NCBI GenBank assembly: GCA_030762895.1
Contig: CM061063.1
Span: forward strand, 218,218,103-218,282,102
DNA: 64,000 nucleotides
From: Sophora flavescens
Lineage: Eukaryota > Streptophyta > Magnoliopsida > Fabales > Fabaceae
Direction of reading: 5' to 3'
Shown here in pieces: positions 45,061-57,220 of the stretch. Numbering within the stretch: position 1 is the first letter of the stretch; each line of letters starts with the position of its first letter. The notes under the pieces are model-generated. The model saw only the letters and a list, made by a program, of their open reading frames with translations. It had not been told where the DNA came from and searched no databases. The position numbers were made by a program, and so were the translations under genes.

Positions 45061-48000
45061 CCCATGTGAATTTCTCCAATTTCTTATTTTCGGATTCCCC
45101 TAATTCCACTCAAAAACCTAATTTTTCATCTTACTCTAATCATGAAATTGATTCTATTTTGGGGCAATTGAAGTTGTTTAATGATGATTTCCAATGCCAA
45201 TTTCTTGTTTTAACGACCAGAACAATTTCCCCCCAAATTGAGATTAGGAACCCTAAAGCCCAATTTGATTTTTTTAATTGAAATTGGTTATGTTTTTGTA
45301 AAATTAACTTTGTATATATGAAATTGGGACTGTTAATTGATGTTCTAACAATTCAATTTCTCAATTCTATGAACAAATCTCATTTTCCCCAATTTTTGTG
45401 ATAAGAGCCTTTTACCCAAATTGGTGTTATTGAAAACTGATTCTATGTTTGTTAAATTAAAAATATGGTTTTTTTTATGGTATGTTTTGAAGATGAAAAT
45501 TGATTTGGTGAAATTTTATGTTTGATATCATGCTTGGTTTATGTCTCTGGGACGTTGAACGTGGCTATGCTTGCTTGGTGGAGCAGAGTTTGTACTCTTG
45601 GAACAAATTGGAGCATTAAAACGAGGACCCTTCTCTTGTCTTCAAAGGTTAGGGGAGGTTGCCTGAGGGATTTTCGGTAACTGCATGCTATCTGTGTGTC
45701 GTATGTGAGTTTATCTGTTGTGATGTGTGGTGTTAAATTAAGTTGTTATATGACTGTTATGTGGTTTTCAATGTTTTCTGTGAAAGCATGATTATATATG
45801 TGATGTATGGATATTTGCTATGCATGGATTATCTGTTGGTTGGTTAGTTAACTGAGAAGCTTGACAATGGTTAGTGCTCAACTAAATTAAAGATAAAAGC
45901 TTTGGAAAAGGTTGAGGAGAAATTTAATGGATTTTATTTATGGAAGTGGAAGAAAAATATTGAAAATATTTATATTTGATGATGTTTCGAGAAAAAGAGT
46001 GATTTATGAGTAAATAGTGAGGACGACATCTTGAAAATATTTCAGTTATGTTGTCTTTTCAAAATAAATTCGAAAATATGATGAAAAATTATTACGAGAA
46101 ATTTAAGTGTCAAGAATATGTTAAACTTTGATGATGAAGAATTTTTTTTATAAAAGAGAAAATCATTTGATTTATAAATGGCTTTATGTCCAACGAAAAA
46201 TAATTTTAGAAAAGTATTATACGGCGAAAACTGAGGAACAATTTTATTATTTCGAATAGAAATGGGTTGGAAAATGATTTTACGAGGATTCGATGTTATT
46301 TCGAAAAAAGAAGTTTCCAAAAGAAAAAGAATTTGAGAAAAATGGATTTCTCTATGATTTGACGGTTTTATAAATGAATTTCAAAATGGAATAAGATTTT
46401 CTGTAAAAGAGTTTTACCGAGTGGAGTTATTTCCAACAACTTGGATGAGATTTGGAGGTTTTGTTTTGGATTTGTGTTTCACAGAACGAAAATAATTTTA
46501 AAGTTGAAACGCGGACCTAGTGGCCGAGACGTCGGGACTCTAGTGTTCTATGGTATGGACTATGTGTCCTAAAGGTTATATTGTGGACTGTGTGTCCTAA
46601 AGAGGAAGTTGTAGACTGTGTGTCCTAAAGTTGAAGTTGTGGATTGTGTGTCCTATAAACGCTATGTTGGTTTTTGTGCGCTAAAATCTACAAATCTAAA
46701 GACTGGTGCATTGGTCTAGACCTTCGTGATTTGCACATTCAGACTTGGAGTCCTATTGTTGAAATTGAAAGACGAATTTAAATGTTTGAAAGTTGAGATG
46801 GTCGTGAGACTTTGAGCTTCGACAAGGAAATAATGAACAAAATAAAAAGTTGCGAGAAACAAAATGTTTTACATGCAATTTTTTGGTAGACGTGCCCATG
46901 AGGTTAATCTGGATATCTTGATGGCAAGGTATGCAAGACGTTGTATCATTGTGCCTTGATGGACAATGAAAACCATATGCGGTGATCACTGTGCCTTGTT
47001 TTGGACAGTGCTATGGTTAAATCCGGTGTGCCTTATTTGGCAAAGAGAGTTTGATCAGCTCATTTATACGGTGTTGGGATCTCCGGAGATTAAGTACAAA
47101 ATTTTAGATGGTGAATATTGAAGTGTCAAGCATTATTTTAAATGACGAGGACCCCACCCTTGGTAAATTATTTTGTTCATGTTGAAAATTTCCTATGTTG
47201 TGGATATCTGTATATATGTTGTTTTTGTGTGTCGCGCATGTAGTTATCATGTTTAAGTCCATATATTGGTATCTCACCCTTGTATATATCTGTTTTTATA
47301 ATTTTGCTGTTGTACCTTGGTACATGAGTACAGATGTTGCAGAAGAGTTCCCTAAGTCATTCGGGTACTTAAGTACAGATGTTTGAAAATGTGTTTGATC
47401 ATGGGGATGACCACGGGGTCTTTTCAGAGAATGTCTGGTAGAACGACCAGCTTAGGTTTGTGCTTGGGGATGTATGTTCGAGAAGTTTAGTACGTGTGTC
47501 TTGATAATTTTCATATTGTTTGTAAGGAAAGACTTTTAGAAAAAAACCGTATGTTGTGGAAGTTTTTGATTATGAATAAAATCAGTTTAGGTGTGTTGGT
47601 GAGTATAAGATAATTTTACTATGGTGATGTGTGCATCATTTTTAAAAAAAAATTTTATACCCAATTTTTTCTGACTTAAAGTAAATAAATTTTCAAAGTG
47701 AGGCGGGGTGGGGGTTACATCAACCAAGATGGAGTTAATTAAATCATTGATAAATGTTTAGCTTTCATCAAAACTTAGGGGAAATGCACATCAAACATTT
47801 AGAGACTTAAAACTTACACAATAACCTTTCTAAATTTATTTCATTCACATTAAAAATTCATACTTGATTAAAATTAATTTTAAACTCTCTCCACACTAAT
47901 AATAATTTATTTCTTAATTAACCAATAAAATTACATGATTTAATTAAATACTTTGATTTAGAAAAAAACCGTATGTTGTGGAAGTTTTTGATTATGAATA

Positions 48001-48208
48001 AAATCAGTTTAGGTGTGTTGGTGAGTATAAGATAATTTTACTATGGTGATGTGTGCATCATTTTTCGAAGTATATCGAAAGAAAAATTTTTATACCCAAG
48101 TTTTTCTGACTTAAAGTAAATAAATTTTCGAAAGCAACCGGCAAAATTTCCTTTTAATTTATTTCCGCACGTGTTTACAAAGTAATGCCCAGGGGGGTGG
48201 GGGTTACA
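45061..48208 (+). mobile_element. Tekay-like LTR (LTR C), 5' part lost to the SIRE-like insertion
   Basis: The 3' end is GGGGGTTACA at 48208, preceded by tttccgcacgtg and taatgccc as in LTR F (61080-61118). Landmarks in LTR order: tggctatgcttgcttgg (45570), the donor-like site (45643-45652), a minisatellite (46545-46665), the ggatctccggagattaag box (47075) and gaccagcttagg (about 47449). No primer site follows, so it is a solo LTR or an end fragment. The LTR-embedded ORF is absent. Confidence 0.75.
46545..46665. repeat. GGACTGTGTGTCC minisatellite in LTR C
   Basis: Four copies of about 30 bp with the core tggactgtgtgtcctaaag. Confidence 0.85.
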
Positions 48209-48450
48209 GTCAACAACCAAGATGGAGTTAATTAAATCATTGATAAATGTTTAGCTTTCATCAAAACTTAGGGGAAATGCACATCAAACATTTAGAGACT
48301 TAAAACTTACACAATAACCTTTCTAAATTTATTTCATTCACATTAAAAATTCATACTTGATTAAAATTAATTTTAAACTCTCTCCACACTAATAATAATT
48401 TATTTCTTAATTAACCAATAAAATTACATGATTTAATTAAATACTTTGAT
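47536..48450. repeat. Tandem duplication of the LTR C end and its flank
   Basis: Copy 1 (47536-47957, 422 bp) and copy 2 (47958-48450, 493 bp) are nearly identical. Both contain the last part of the LTR plus about 240 bp of flanking DNA (caagatggagttaattaaat). Copy 1 has lost about 70 bp holding the cgcacgtg box. The LTR end therefore occurs twice (47719 and 48208). Confidence 0.9.
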
Positions 48451-48784
48451 AATAAATATACTTCTAACATCATCGTAGAGTTTAGGTTTCATGCGTAACA
48501 AATAAAATCCATTTATAATTGTAATTTCATTTTAACGGAATTTTTATTTTCAAATTTCAAGAGTCCTAATTCATTTCTTAATTAACCCTAAAAAATTATA
48601 TGCTTTGAATGAGAAACTTGAGAAAGAGATAAAAATAAATGTTTATCATGTAAATACTATCAATGTCATGGAGTTGCCATGTGTAGATACTGCCAACTAT
48701 CATGGAGTTGATATATAATGTGTAACATAGAATTAAATTCATTTTTTTCTTTTGGAAATTAATATTTAAAGAGTTTAATTTGTA

Positions 48785-48940
48785 TGCATTGTCTGTGTAA
48801 AGATTTTTACACTGACAACCAATCATAAATCATGGAATTAATGACTTTTAAATTGGTTAGGATAAGAATCAAGCATTTATAGTGGTATATCAATTTCTGA
48901 TTGATTGACAGTATAAAAAAAACTTTACACTATCAATGTA
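48785..48940. repeat. MITE of about 156 bp with TA-flanked inverted repeats
   Basis: The left end, TGCATTGTCTGTGTAAAG then TTTTTACACTGACAACCAATC, is inverted at the right end (TACATTGATAGTGTAAAG read in reverse). The ends abut TA dinucleotides. The ACTGACANCCAATCA block is a widespread plant MITE end. Confidence 0.6.
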
Positions 48941-48959
48941 TATCAATTAAATCCATATT

Positions 48960-49666
48960 TAAAATCCTTTTTAATTTATAATTTTAATATAATTATCGAA
49001 TTTAAAACTCTTTCTTTACCGACAACAATTTATTTCCTAATTAACCAAATAAAGTTATACGACTTAATTAAATACTTTAAAATTAAATGAAGATACTTAG
49101 TTTTTCAGTAAATATATAAGCATTCGACATTATTTATTGGGAAGATTTGAGAATTTGATAGTAATTACAATTTTATTCTAAAGATTTAGAACTTGATAGT
49201 AGATACTTCCAACTGTCAGTCTATCATGGAGAAGATGATATATCATGTTCGCGGATTGGATTGGATCGGTTTTGAGCTAAAAAGTCATCTGATCCGATGA
49301 TGAAAACATCGTACAGTTTGGATTGGATCGGTTTGCTTCCTTAAAAAAATCCGATCCAATCTAATCCAATCATATGTGGTTTGGATTGGATTGGATTGGA
49401 TAATTCGGTTTTTGTCATACTTTATTTTTTTTAATGTCAAGTGTCATTTCTACTTGTTTAATAGTGGATAAAAGATAATCTTCATTTTAATTTGGGAGTT
49501 TGAGAAGAAAAAAATTATTGATATTTTTTAACACATTCTTTTATATTAATTCTCTATATCTACTCCCACTTATCCTTTTTTTTTTCCTTAAATCGGCTAC
49601 AAATAAATTGTAGCTAATTATTTTTCAAATTTACTTAATTGTTTTCCTATTTTTCATGATTACTCA

Positions 49667-49717
<51 letters not shown>

Positions 49718-50362
49718 ATGTATGTATGTATATGCTATGCATCAAAACTTTTAGTAAAATATAACTTGAAGACATTAATATTTATTCTAAATAGTCTTAT
49801 ATATGTCATTCCAACAAAAATATTAATGAGAATGAGGGACATAAAAGTATGAAGAATAATGTTTAAGTATAAGTAATACTATAATTTCAAAAATAATAGT
49901 ATATGTATATAATAGATCGGTTTGGATTGGATTGGATTGAATTTCACTATAGGGTCCAAAATCCAATCCAATCCAATAAAAAATTGTGGTTTTTTCGTTT
50001 TCGGTTTTTTCGGTTTTCGATTTTTCGGTTCGGTTTTTGCAGTTTGAATTGGTTTGGATCGATTGATGAATACCCCTATGTGTAACATAGAAATCAAATC
50101 CTTTTTTTTTGGAAAGTAATATATAAAATCCTTTATGATTTATAATTGAAATATAACTATTGAATAATCCTTGCCCTATTGTGATGCTTTGACACATCAA
50201 TAATCCTTTATCTAAAAAAAAATCATAACTATCGAATTTAAAACTTCTCCTTACCGACAATAATTTATTTCCTAATTAACCAAATAAAGTTATACGCCTT
50301 AATAAAATACTTTAAAATTAAATGAAGATATATAGTTTTTCAGGAAATAGATAAGCATTCGA
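48960..50362. repeat. AT-rich region with a dispersed duplication and an (AT)n tract
   Basis: The stretch 48960-49137 (gaatttaaaactc, aacaatttatttcctaatta, atataagcattcga) recurs at 50230-50362 and in part at 50124-50170. The intervening DNA holds two blocks of ggattggattggat (49255-49400 and 49918-50060), like the ends of one non-autonomous transposon, and an (AT)n tract at 49671-49712. No coding gene is recognisable. Confidence 0.6.
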
Positions 50363-53300
50363 TGTAACACCCCCCACGGGCATTACATGACTAACTTAAT
50401 TTCGTAATAACATATTAAAATAAAATAATAATTGCTGATTGCTTTCGAAAAATATCTCGCATAATTCTCTATAGGTCATGAAAGTGGGTATTAACATTTT
50501 TCATTTGGTTGCGGTAAAACTTAAACCTATTTTAAAATAATAACACCACATTTTAATCTATCATTGTATAGATTCTGGTCATATATATTAAATTTGTCAC
50601 GACCCAACACCTCTAAGCCATGACCGGCACACAGGCTTACAATCCTACCCTGGCAAGTCTATTTATTTTAGAAATGTAATCGAATAAAAAGCTAAAATTT
50701 TTACAAAAATTTCGACAGAGTTTCCTCTGTAAATCCAATATCCCAAAATGAAAACATCTGCTGAAATATTTATATTTTCATCCTAGAAGTTCCAGTCAAA
50801 CAAAAATACATCAAGATGGTGTTATTCTGAAAATATTTACATCAACAAACTATACATGACCAAAAGGAAAATCTTAGATTTCCATCTAAAAGAAAAGCTC
50901 TCCGAGCCACAAATATTCCATTCAAAATAAAGGCTCTCCGAGCCATGAACACACATACTATCATTAATCAATAATGTCTCAAAAAACCTAAGCTGGTCGT
51001 TCTAAAAGATATTCTTGGGGACCCCATGGTTCTCCCCATTATAACTGACATCAGACATCTTCAAGGATTTGGACTAATATCCCCGAGTGAAGTTGGGAAC
51101 TTCTCTGCCTCATCTGTTCACGAAAATAGTATACCACAAAAAAAAAAAGAATCAAACAAAAATAATGCAAAGTAAGATAGGGACTCTAACCCTCGACACA
51201 ACAGATATTCAATTGTGTGACTTGGGACTCTAACCCACGACACACACATCAAATATTCAAATGTGTTAACTAGGACTCTAACCCACAACACACCGAATGG
51301 AGATTCAAATATGTTAACTAGGACTCTAACCCACAACACATTGAACATAGATTCAACTGTGTCAACTGGGACTCTAACCCATGACACATAAACAACAGAT
51401 TCCAATGTGCCAACTGGGACACTAACCCATGACACGCACAACATTAATTCAACTATGCAGACTAGGACTTTAACCCGCGACAAATAGGACACATAGTCCA
51501 CATACTTACTCATAGGAACACTAGCCTGGCTCTTCGGTTATCTAGGTCCTCACAACTTCCACTTTTAACATAGTTTTCTTTCTAAAAAAACCAACTCATC
51601 AAAACCAAATTCCGAAACTTATCCCCGATGTTCTAAAATATTTTCCTTGACATAAGCTCCTTTTCAGAACACATTTTCCGCTAAAATTCATTTATAAAAC
51701 ATTGTTTCACCCCGAAATACAAATTTCTCAAATTCCTTCTCTTTTGAAATCTCTTTTCCGACAACACCCAAAATCTTTGAAAAATCTTTGAAAAATCTTT
51801 TCCAACATGTTTTCATTCCAAATAATGCACTATTTCTCATAGTCTTGCCATAAATCACTTTTCTGAATCATGTTTCGTTTTGTAGTAAACTTCATTTTAT
51901 AAATCAAATGACTTTCTTCTTTTCTAAATAAATTATTCAACATCAACACTTAAAATTATTTGAGTTTTTCTTTTCTTTTATTTATTTAAAACTATTTCTC
52001 AAATCATTTTGCACTTCCTCAAAATCATAACTCTTTAATCCGAAATACATGTAATTATTCTTATCTTAAAAATCTTCTTCTACTTACATAACTCAAAACT
52101 TCAAATTTTCCTCTCAAGCTTTTAAAGCATTATTCTTACAATCCTTGAGATCTGACCACTGTCAGGCTTTCAATCAAACCAACAATCAACATTTCAATCT
52201 GGACATACAGATATAGTTAAAACACATAAACAGTTATCTCATCAAAATTAAAACACACATCATACATAACCACAACAACCTGACACACAACAACTAAATA
52301 GCACATAGTTACCAAAACCCTTCAGGTAAACTCTCTTTACCTTTGAAGACCAGAAAAAGATCTTTTCCTTTGCGCATTTAAACGTTAGCTTCCAAGAATG
52401 AAATTCATCCAAGAATGAAATTCAGGTTCCCTCAAACTAGCACAGTTACAAACCATCATCCAAAGAGAGCATTCCACACACATTCAACACCCAATAAATA
52501 TAACAGTCAATATTCTCAACATCAAACATAAAATTCAAAGGAAATTATATATTTTATTTAGTAAAACATACTTGATTTCTCAATAAAATCAATTTGGGTA
52601 AAAAGGGCTTTTTCACAAAAATTGGGGAAAATTAAATCTAGCCAAAGAACAATGAAATTAGTTGAGGGAAACACTAATTCATAATCCCAATAGCATAAAA
52701 CAAGCTTCAATTTCAAGATTGAAATCTGAGATTCAAGGGTTAGGGTTTCAAAACCAGATTTGGGGTTTTTGAACTAGAAGAGGTTATGGTGAAGTACTTA
52801 CCCAAGATAACAAGAGAAGAGGTCATGGTGGCTGTTGAAATGGCCGGAGCGGCGGCAACGCGGCGGAGGGGGCGACGGACGACGGTTCTACAACAACCAT
52901 GGACAAAAGAGATGAAGATAAACATAAAATAAGAAGAAGGAGATTCAACACTTAAGGGTAGTAGAACCACCATGAATGGAGGCAGCACGACGCTTACCGT
53001 GACTGAGAATGATGGTTCACACGGCGGAGATGGCGAAAAACGCGCTTAGGCGACGCGGGCAGTGGTGGCACGGCACCAAGTGACGACGGCGTGATGAGCG
53101 CCATTCCCGGGCAGCTAAGGGTGGCTGGCGCAAGGGAGGAGAAAAGATCAAGAGGGAAGGGAGAGTGATGTGTGAGAGGAAGAAGAAATATAAAGAAAAA
53201 GTGGGGGGGTTCTGTCGCGTACCCATGGGGAAAGGGAAGGGACTTGGGGTTTCTTTGATTTATTTTACACGTACTTAGTGGTTAGGTACAAAATGAGTGA

Positions 53301-53770
53301 TAAATATTGAGTCTAAAAATAAACATGTTAAAAATAAAGGGTGACAAATGTACACTTTCAAAATTTAAAATAAAGTAGAGATTGATAGTTGAATTGATCA
53401 ACTAAGAAAATCCACGGTCCAACATTTAATCCATGATTAATGTCAAACCAAATTATTTTCAAATCTAAAATTAAATAGAATAAAATATGAAAATAATTTT
53501 CTTTCAATCATATCATTTAAAATATTTTTCTAAACAAATACTAGTAGTGACAATAACATAACATTATTGTCTAGTAAAAGTACTTCTACTGGAATAAGGC
53601 AGTGCTGACGCACTTAATAAAATAATTTTAAGAGAGTAAATAAAATTACTCAAGATCAAGCGTTATAAAATAAACAAAATTTAATGTACAAATAATTATT
53701 ATTCCAATAAAAAAATATAAACAGATATATTTAACCTATATTGAAAAACCGTAAAAACCAGGGTGTAACA
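50363..53770 (-). mobile_element. Tekay-like 3' LTR of element D
   Basis: 3408 bp. The minus strand starts TGTTACACCCTGG at 53770 and ends GGGGGGTGTTACA at 50363. Next to its start lies the polypurine context (AATTTCAAGGACGAAATTTTT). It contains a minisatellite of about 52 bp (51180-51480; actctaacccacaacacac core), a donor-like site (52335-52345), and a GC-rich zone (52830-53230) like LTRs A and F. Confidence 0.8.
51180..51480. repeat. Minisatellite in LTR D
   Basis: Five to six diverged copies of about 50-55 bp, each with ggactctaacccacgacaca or a variant. Confidence 0.85.
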
Positions 53771-56190
53771 TTACTTCCCCACTTAAAAAAATTTCGTCCT
53801 TGAAATTTCGCTACTCGAAACTAGATAGGATCGTGTAATTACATCTTAATCCCAAAATCCTATATTGTACTTCCCGTATTCACTTTCCCTTAGGTGACTT
53901 TTTGTAACTCAACAACACATTTCATACTTATTCTTTGTTATATTGATCCTCAAAATTTAATCCATTATCCTCATTCCATACTTCATGTCCTTAACAATTT
54001 CATCTTAATCTTCCACACATACAGACATAATCAAAACTTAATCTCTTCTTCCTTTAATAAAAGTCCATTAGAAAATTTTTCCTCTACATCCTTAACTCTT
54101 ATAGTTCACACCAAGATTTAAACTAAAATTCACACTTCTTTCACAGCACCCACATCATTTTCTATCCAAGATATCCAAGCGTAGTCTTAGTTTTTTTTAA
54201 CGAAATAAACCATTCCATTATACATCAAAATCACACGTCTCTCAACCTTGAAAACATTATTACATCCTTTAATGTAATTTACACTGAAAGAAACTACGTC
54301 GAGTAGGATCATCTAACTCATCAAATTTACGTTTCTCTAGGAACCTTAATTTATACAAGGCATACCTCTTTCGCTTAAATCTACTTATATGAAATCACTG
54401 TAAATACTTTCCTTCTAATCTTCCAACTTTATATAATCAATATTAACTGCAAGTATTTGGTCATTACTTTAGATTTTCCTTCTGTCTCGATCAACAGTTG
54501 ATCATTTGATCTATAGAAATCGTCATTGCCTATTGGGGTTAATCTTAGGGATTCTCATTTTACCAGTCATGTCTACACCTCAACAAAACTCATATCACCT
54601 CTCGTTTATCCCACTGTAGGGATGATTGTACTTAGGTACTAAACCTACTCCCAGTTAAGGATAGATTATTTATTACTTGCCCATCAAGTTGAAAGTGATC
54701 AGTTGGACTTAGCCTCAACTTGGTCCTCAACACTTACAGTAGACTTTACCGACAAATATTGGTAAACTTCAGATCTTCTTCTGAAACGATACTTGATAAT
54801 ACTTCGTGAAATTTGATCAGTCCTCTGATACATACTTCAGTTTAGCTTCTCCACTTCATGGTGGATCTTAACCTATAAGAAGGGTGTCGACTTCATCAGT
54901 CGGTCCACGATCACTCAAACTCAAACAAGCCTCATATAGATCTTCAGTAACTCATAACGAAAATTCATGGCGACGCTAACATCTTAACAAGGAAGGTCTC
55001 AATTGTCACATTACCTTCTTACTGTACAAAACTAACTCTGATATCGTGATATGAATCAAGTAACCATCCTCATAACTATATGAGATAGGTAACACGTCAA
55101 TGACGTTTGGAAAATATACAGGTCAAAATTGATCCAAAAGGAACAAATTCTATCGAACTACAACAAGACTTGGCCTTAAAGATTACGAAAAGAAGTTCTC
55201 AAGAAAGGAATTTTCTTGTTTCACTTTCACAAGAAAGCAAAGAGAAGAATTTTATCAATTTGAAAGATACTTGAGTGTCCAATATGTAAAAAGATTCTTC
55301 AATAGGATTGTGAGTGTAAAAATGCCTGGTACATTCTTACAAACATGACTCTACTAAAGTTCCTTCTTTCACAAGAACTTCCAGCGAATTAGGAAATCAA
55401 AAGATGAATAGTCCCTAACCCCAAGAGTATTCATTCTTAGCACAGGGAATTTACAAAACGACGATTTAAAAAGAAGACAGTCTGGCCAAAAATCAGACTG
55501 GATCACATCTACCAAAAGTAAATGTGACTAAGCTAAGTTTTACCAGGAAACTTCTATTACCACGAAGTCATCTGTGTTATAACTCAAGAAATAGTCATAA
55601 CAATTCTTTCAACGGAATGTGAAAATATCCAGGCCAATGAATATTACCAAATCAATCCACTCGAATGGCTAATACACTGAGGGTTATTCAGAAATGTGAG
55701 TACAAATTCTCACATACCAGAAAATCCATTAGGGTAAATTAAAATTACCGACTAGCATGACTAATTGCTAATCATGATAGACTTTAAAACAAGATTAGAA
55801 AATCAGTTTTACAGGTACGAAATAGACCATAGTGATTATCAAATACAACCATCGAAATTTGAGGAGCAATTGTCGATTTACAAGTTCATAAAGGAATGAA
55901 CGGTACAGATAAGAATTTTCTTAATCATGAGACACTCACCCAAGGTTGAAGTTTCAAATCATCTTGCCTTGGTTCCAACAAGCACACAGGTCTTTCCAGA
56001 CATGCTTAGTATGGTCACTTTGAATCGGGAACGTTCACAGACAACTTAGTCAATCTCAAACATGTGAAAAGTTGTCATAAGCTGATTTGACGGCCCAAAA
56101 TCTTAGATAAATCATCACTCCAATCTGGTGATAACTCATCCTCAAGTCGATCTTTGAGTAGACAACAACTCCTCGCGAGTGATTACCTTG
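53771..56190 (-). pseudogene. Decayed pol region of element D (reverse transcriptase to integrase)
   Basis: The region runs colinear, on the opposite strand, with 61680-63990 of element F (61900 pairs with 55960; 63150 with 54700). Readable relics are the reverse-transcriptase string near 56110-56165 (on the minus strand TACTCAAAGATCGACTTGAG, as in YSKIDL) and the integrase string near 54870-54905 (VIVDRL-like). No frame is open for long. Gag is missing; the region ends near 56190 where a plus-strand LTR fragment begins. Confidence 0.7.
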
Positions 56191-57220
56191 CGGCGTTAGG
56201 TATTTCATGCTACGATTTTCTTCATTGTGCCCAGGTTGGACAATGAAACCCCATTTACGGTTTTATCACTGATGCCCTGGGTGTGGACAGTGTGCAATGG
56301 GTTATGGTTGCGTGCCTTTCTGCCATAGCATGGCAATTGAGCCAGATCAACTCACCATGTGTTGGGATATCTCATGAGATTAGGAGCGAATTTAGATGAC
56401 GAATATGAAGTGTTCATGCATAGTTTTTCATATGATGACGTTTGGGGTGTTAAGCCCATTGATAAACTCTTTGCTTATGAATGCTTGTGTTGATATATGT
56501 GTATGTGTTTTATGTGGTGTTTAGCATGTAGTTGTCGAGTAAAATCCATATATTGGTTTCTCACTCTTGCATGTTTTATTTGTGGTTTCTCTACTAGTGC
56601 ATATATCTTTACGTCTAAGATTAGATGGACCCGGATATGCCTCTGGCACATTCGAGGCTTCGGTCGATCATGTTTGATCGTGCTCATTTTGGTGGCGCCT
56701 GGGAGATAAACCCTAGGGCACTCAGCGCCACCTATCATGGCCCTAGTAGAGAGGTTGTTGGCACAGTAGAAGTAGGATCGTAGTGAAGGACGCATGTTGT
56801 GGAGACTGTTGAGGTATCTCTACCTCCGGTATGGATATACTTACAGTACATGGTTGAGCACGGGTTACTTGATTTGCCACCTCAGCTGATTCCGCTTCAG
56901 ATAGCAGGCCCAACAGTACCTCATATTGAGGAAGTTTTGGATGAGGTCGAGGAGGACCCAGATGAGTACTTTGAGGACGATCTTGAGTTCCACCCTCCTG
57001 CTGTTGATGATGATGATTCTTCCGACGAGGGAGCGGGAGCGGAGGTATCTTCATCAGATACATTTGGTGTAGATGGGGTTGATCATCATGATCTCCCCAA
57101 TGGTTTTCATTAGCTTGACCAGCTATAAGTATAGTTCTGGGGTAGCGAGTCTTGTCAGTTTTTGATCTGGCTACTGAAAGCCATGAGTTTTTGGTATGGT
57201 TCTGGACTGCTCGTTACTTA
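56190..57220 (+). mobile_element. LTR fragment (E) of a Tekay-like element with embedded ORF
   Basis: 56200-56460 matches LTR C (46900-47150) in landmarks: ccttg...ggacaatgaaa, gtgttgggat and tgaagtgt. 56530-56570 holds the atccatatattggt then tctcac box. The fragment stops where LTR F starts. No LTR ends of its own could be found. Confidence 0.65.
56625..57113 (+). pseudogene. LTR-embedded ORF, copy 2 (acidic protein, two adjacent stops)
   Basis: ATG at 56625 (MDPDMPLAHSRLRSI), stop at 57113; 163 codons with TAG TGA at codons 53 and 54. It reads FGGAWEINPRALSATYHGP, VETVEVSLPPVWIYLQYM, EHGLLDLPPQ and an acidic tail (EEDPDEYFEDDLEF). Shared with copy 1 (26510-27019) are the MDP start, GAW-x-I-x-PR, HGP, VET, LPP-x-W and DP-x-EY-x-ED in the same order, which shows that protein sequence was conserved between two LTRs. 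The stops fall in different places, so the ancestor was open. Function unknown; no signal peptide or membrane segment. Confidence 0.65.
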
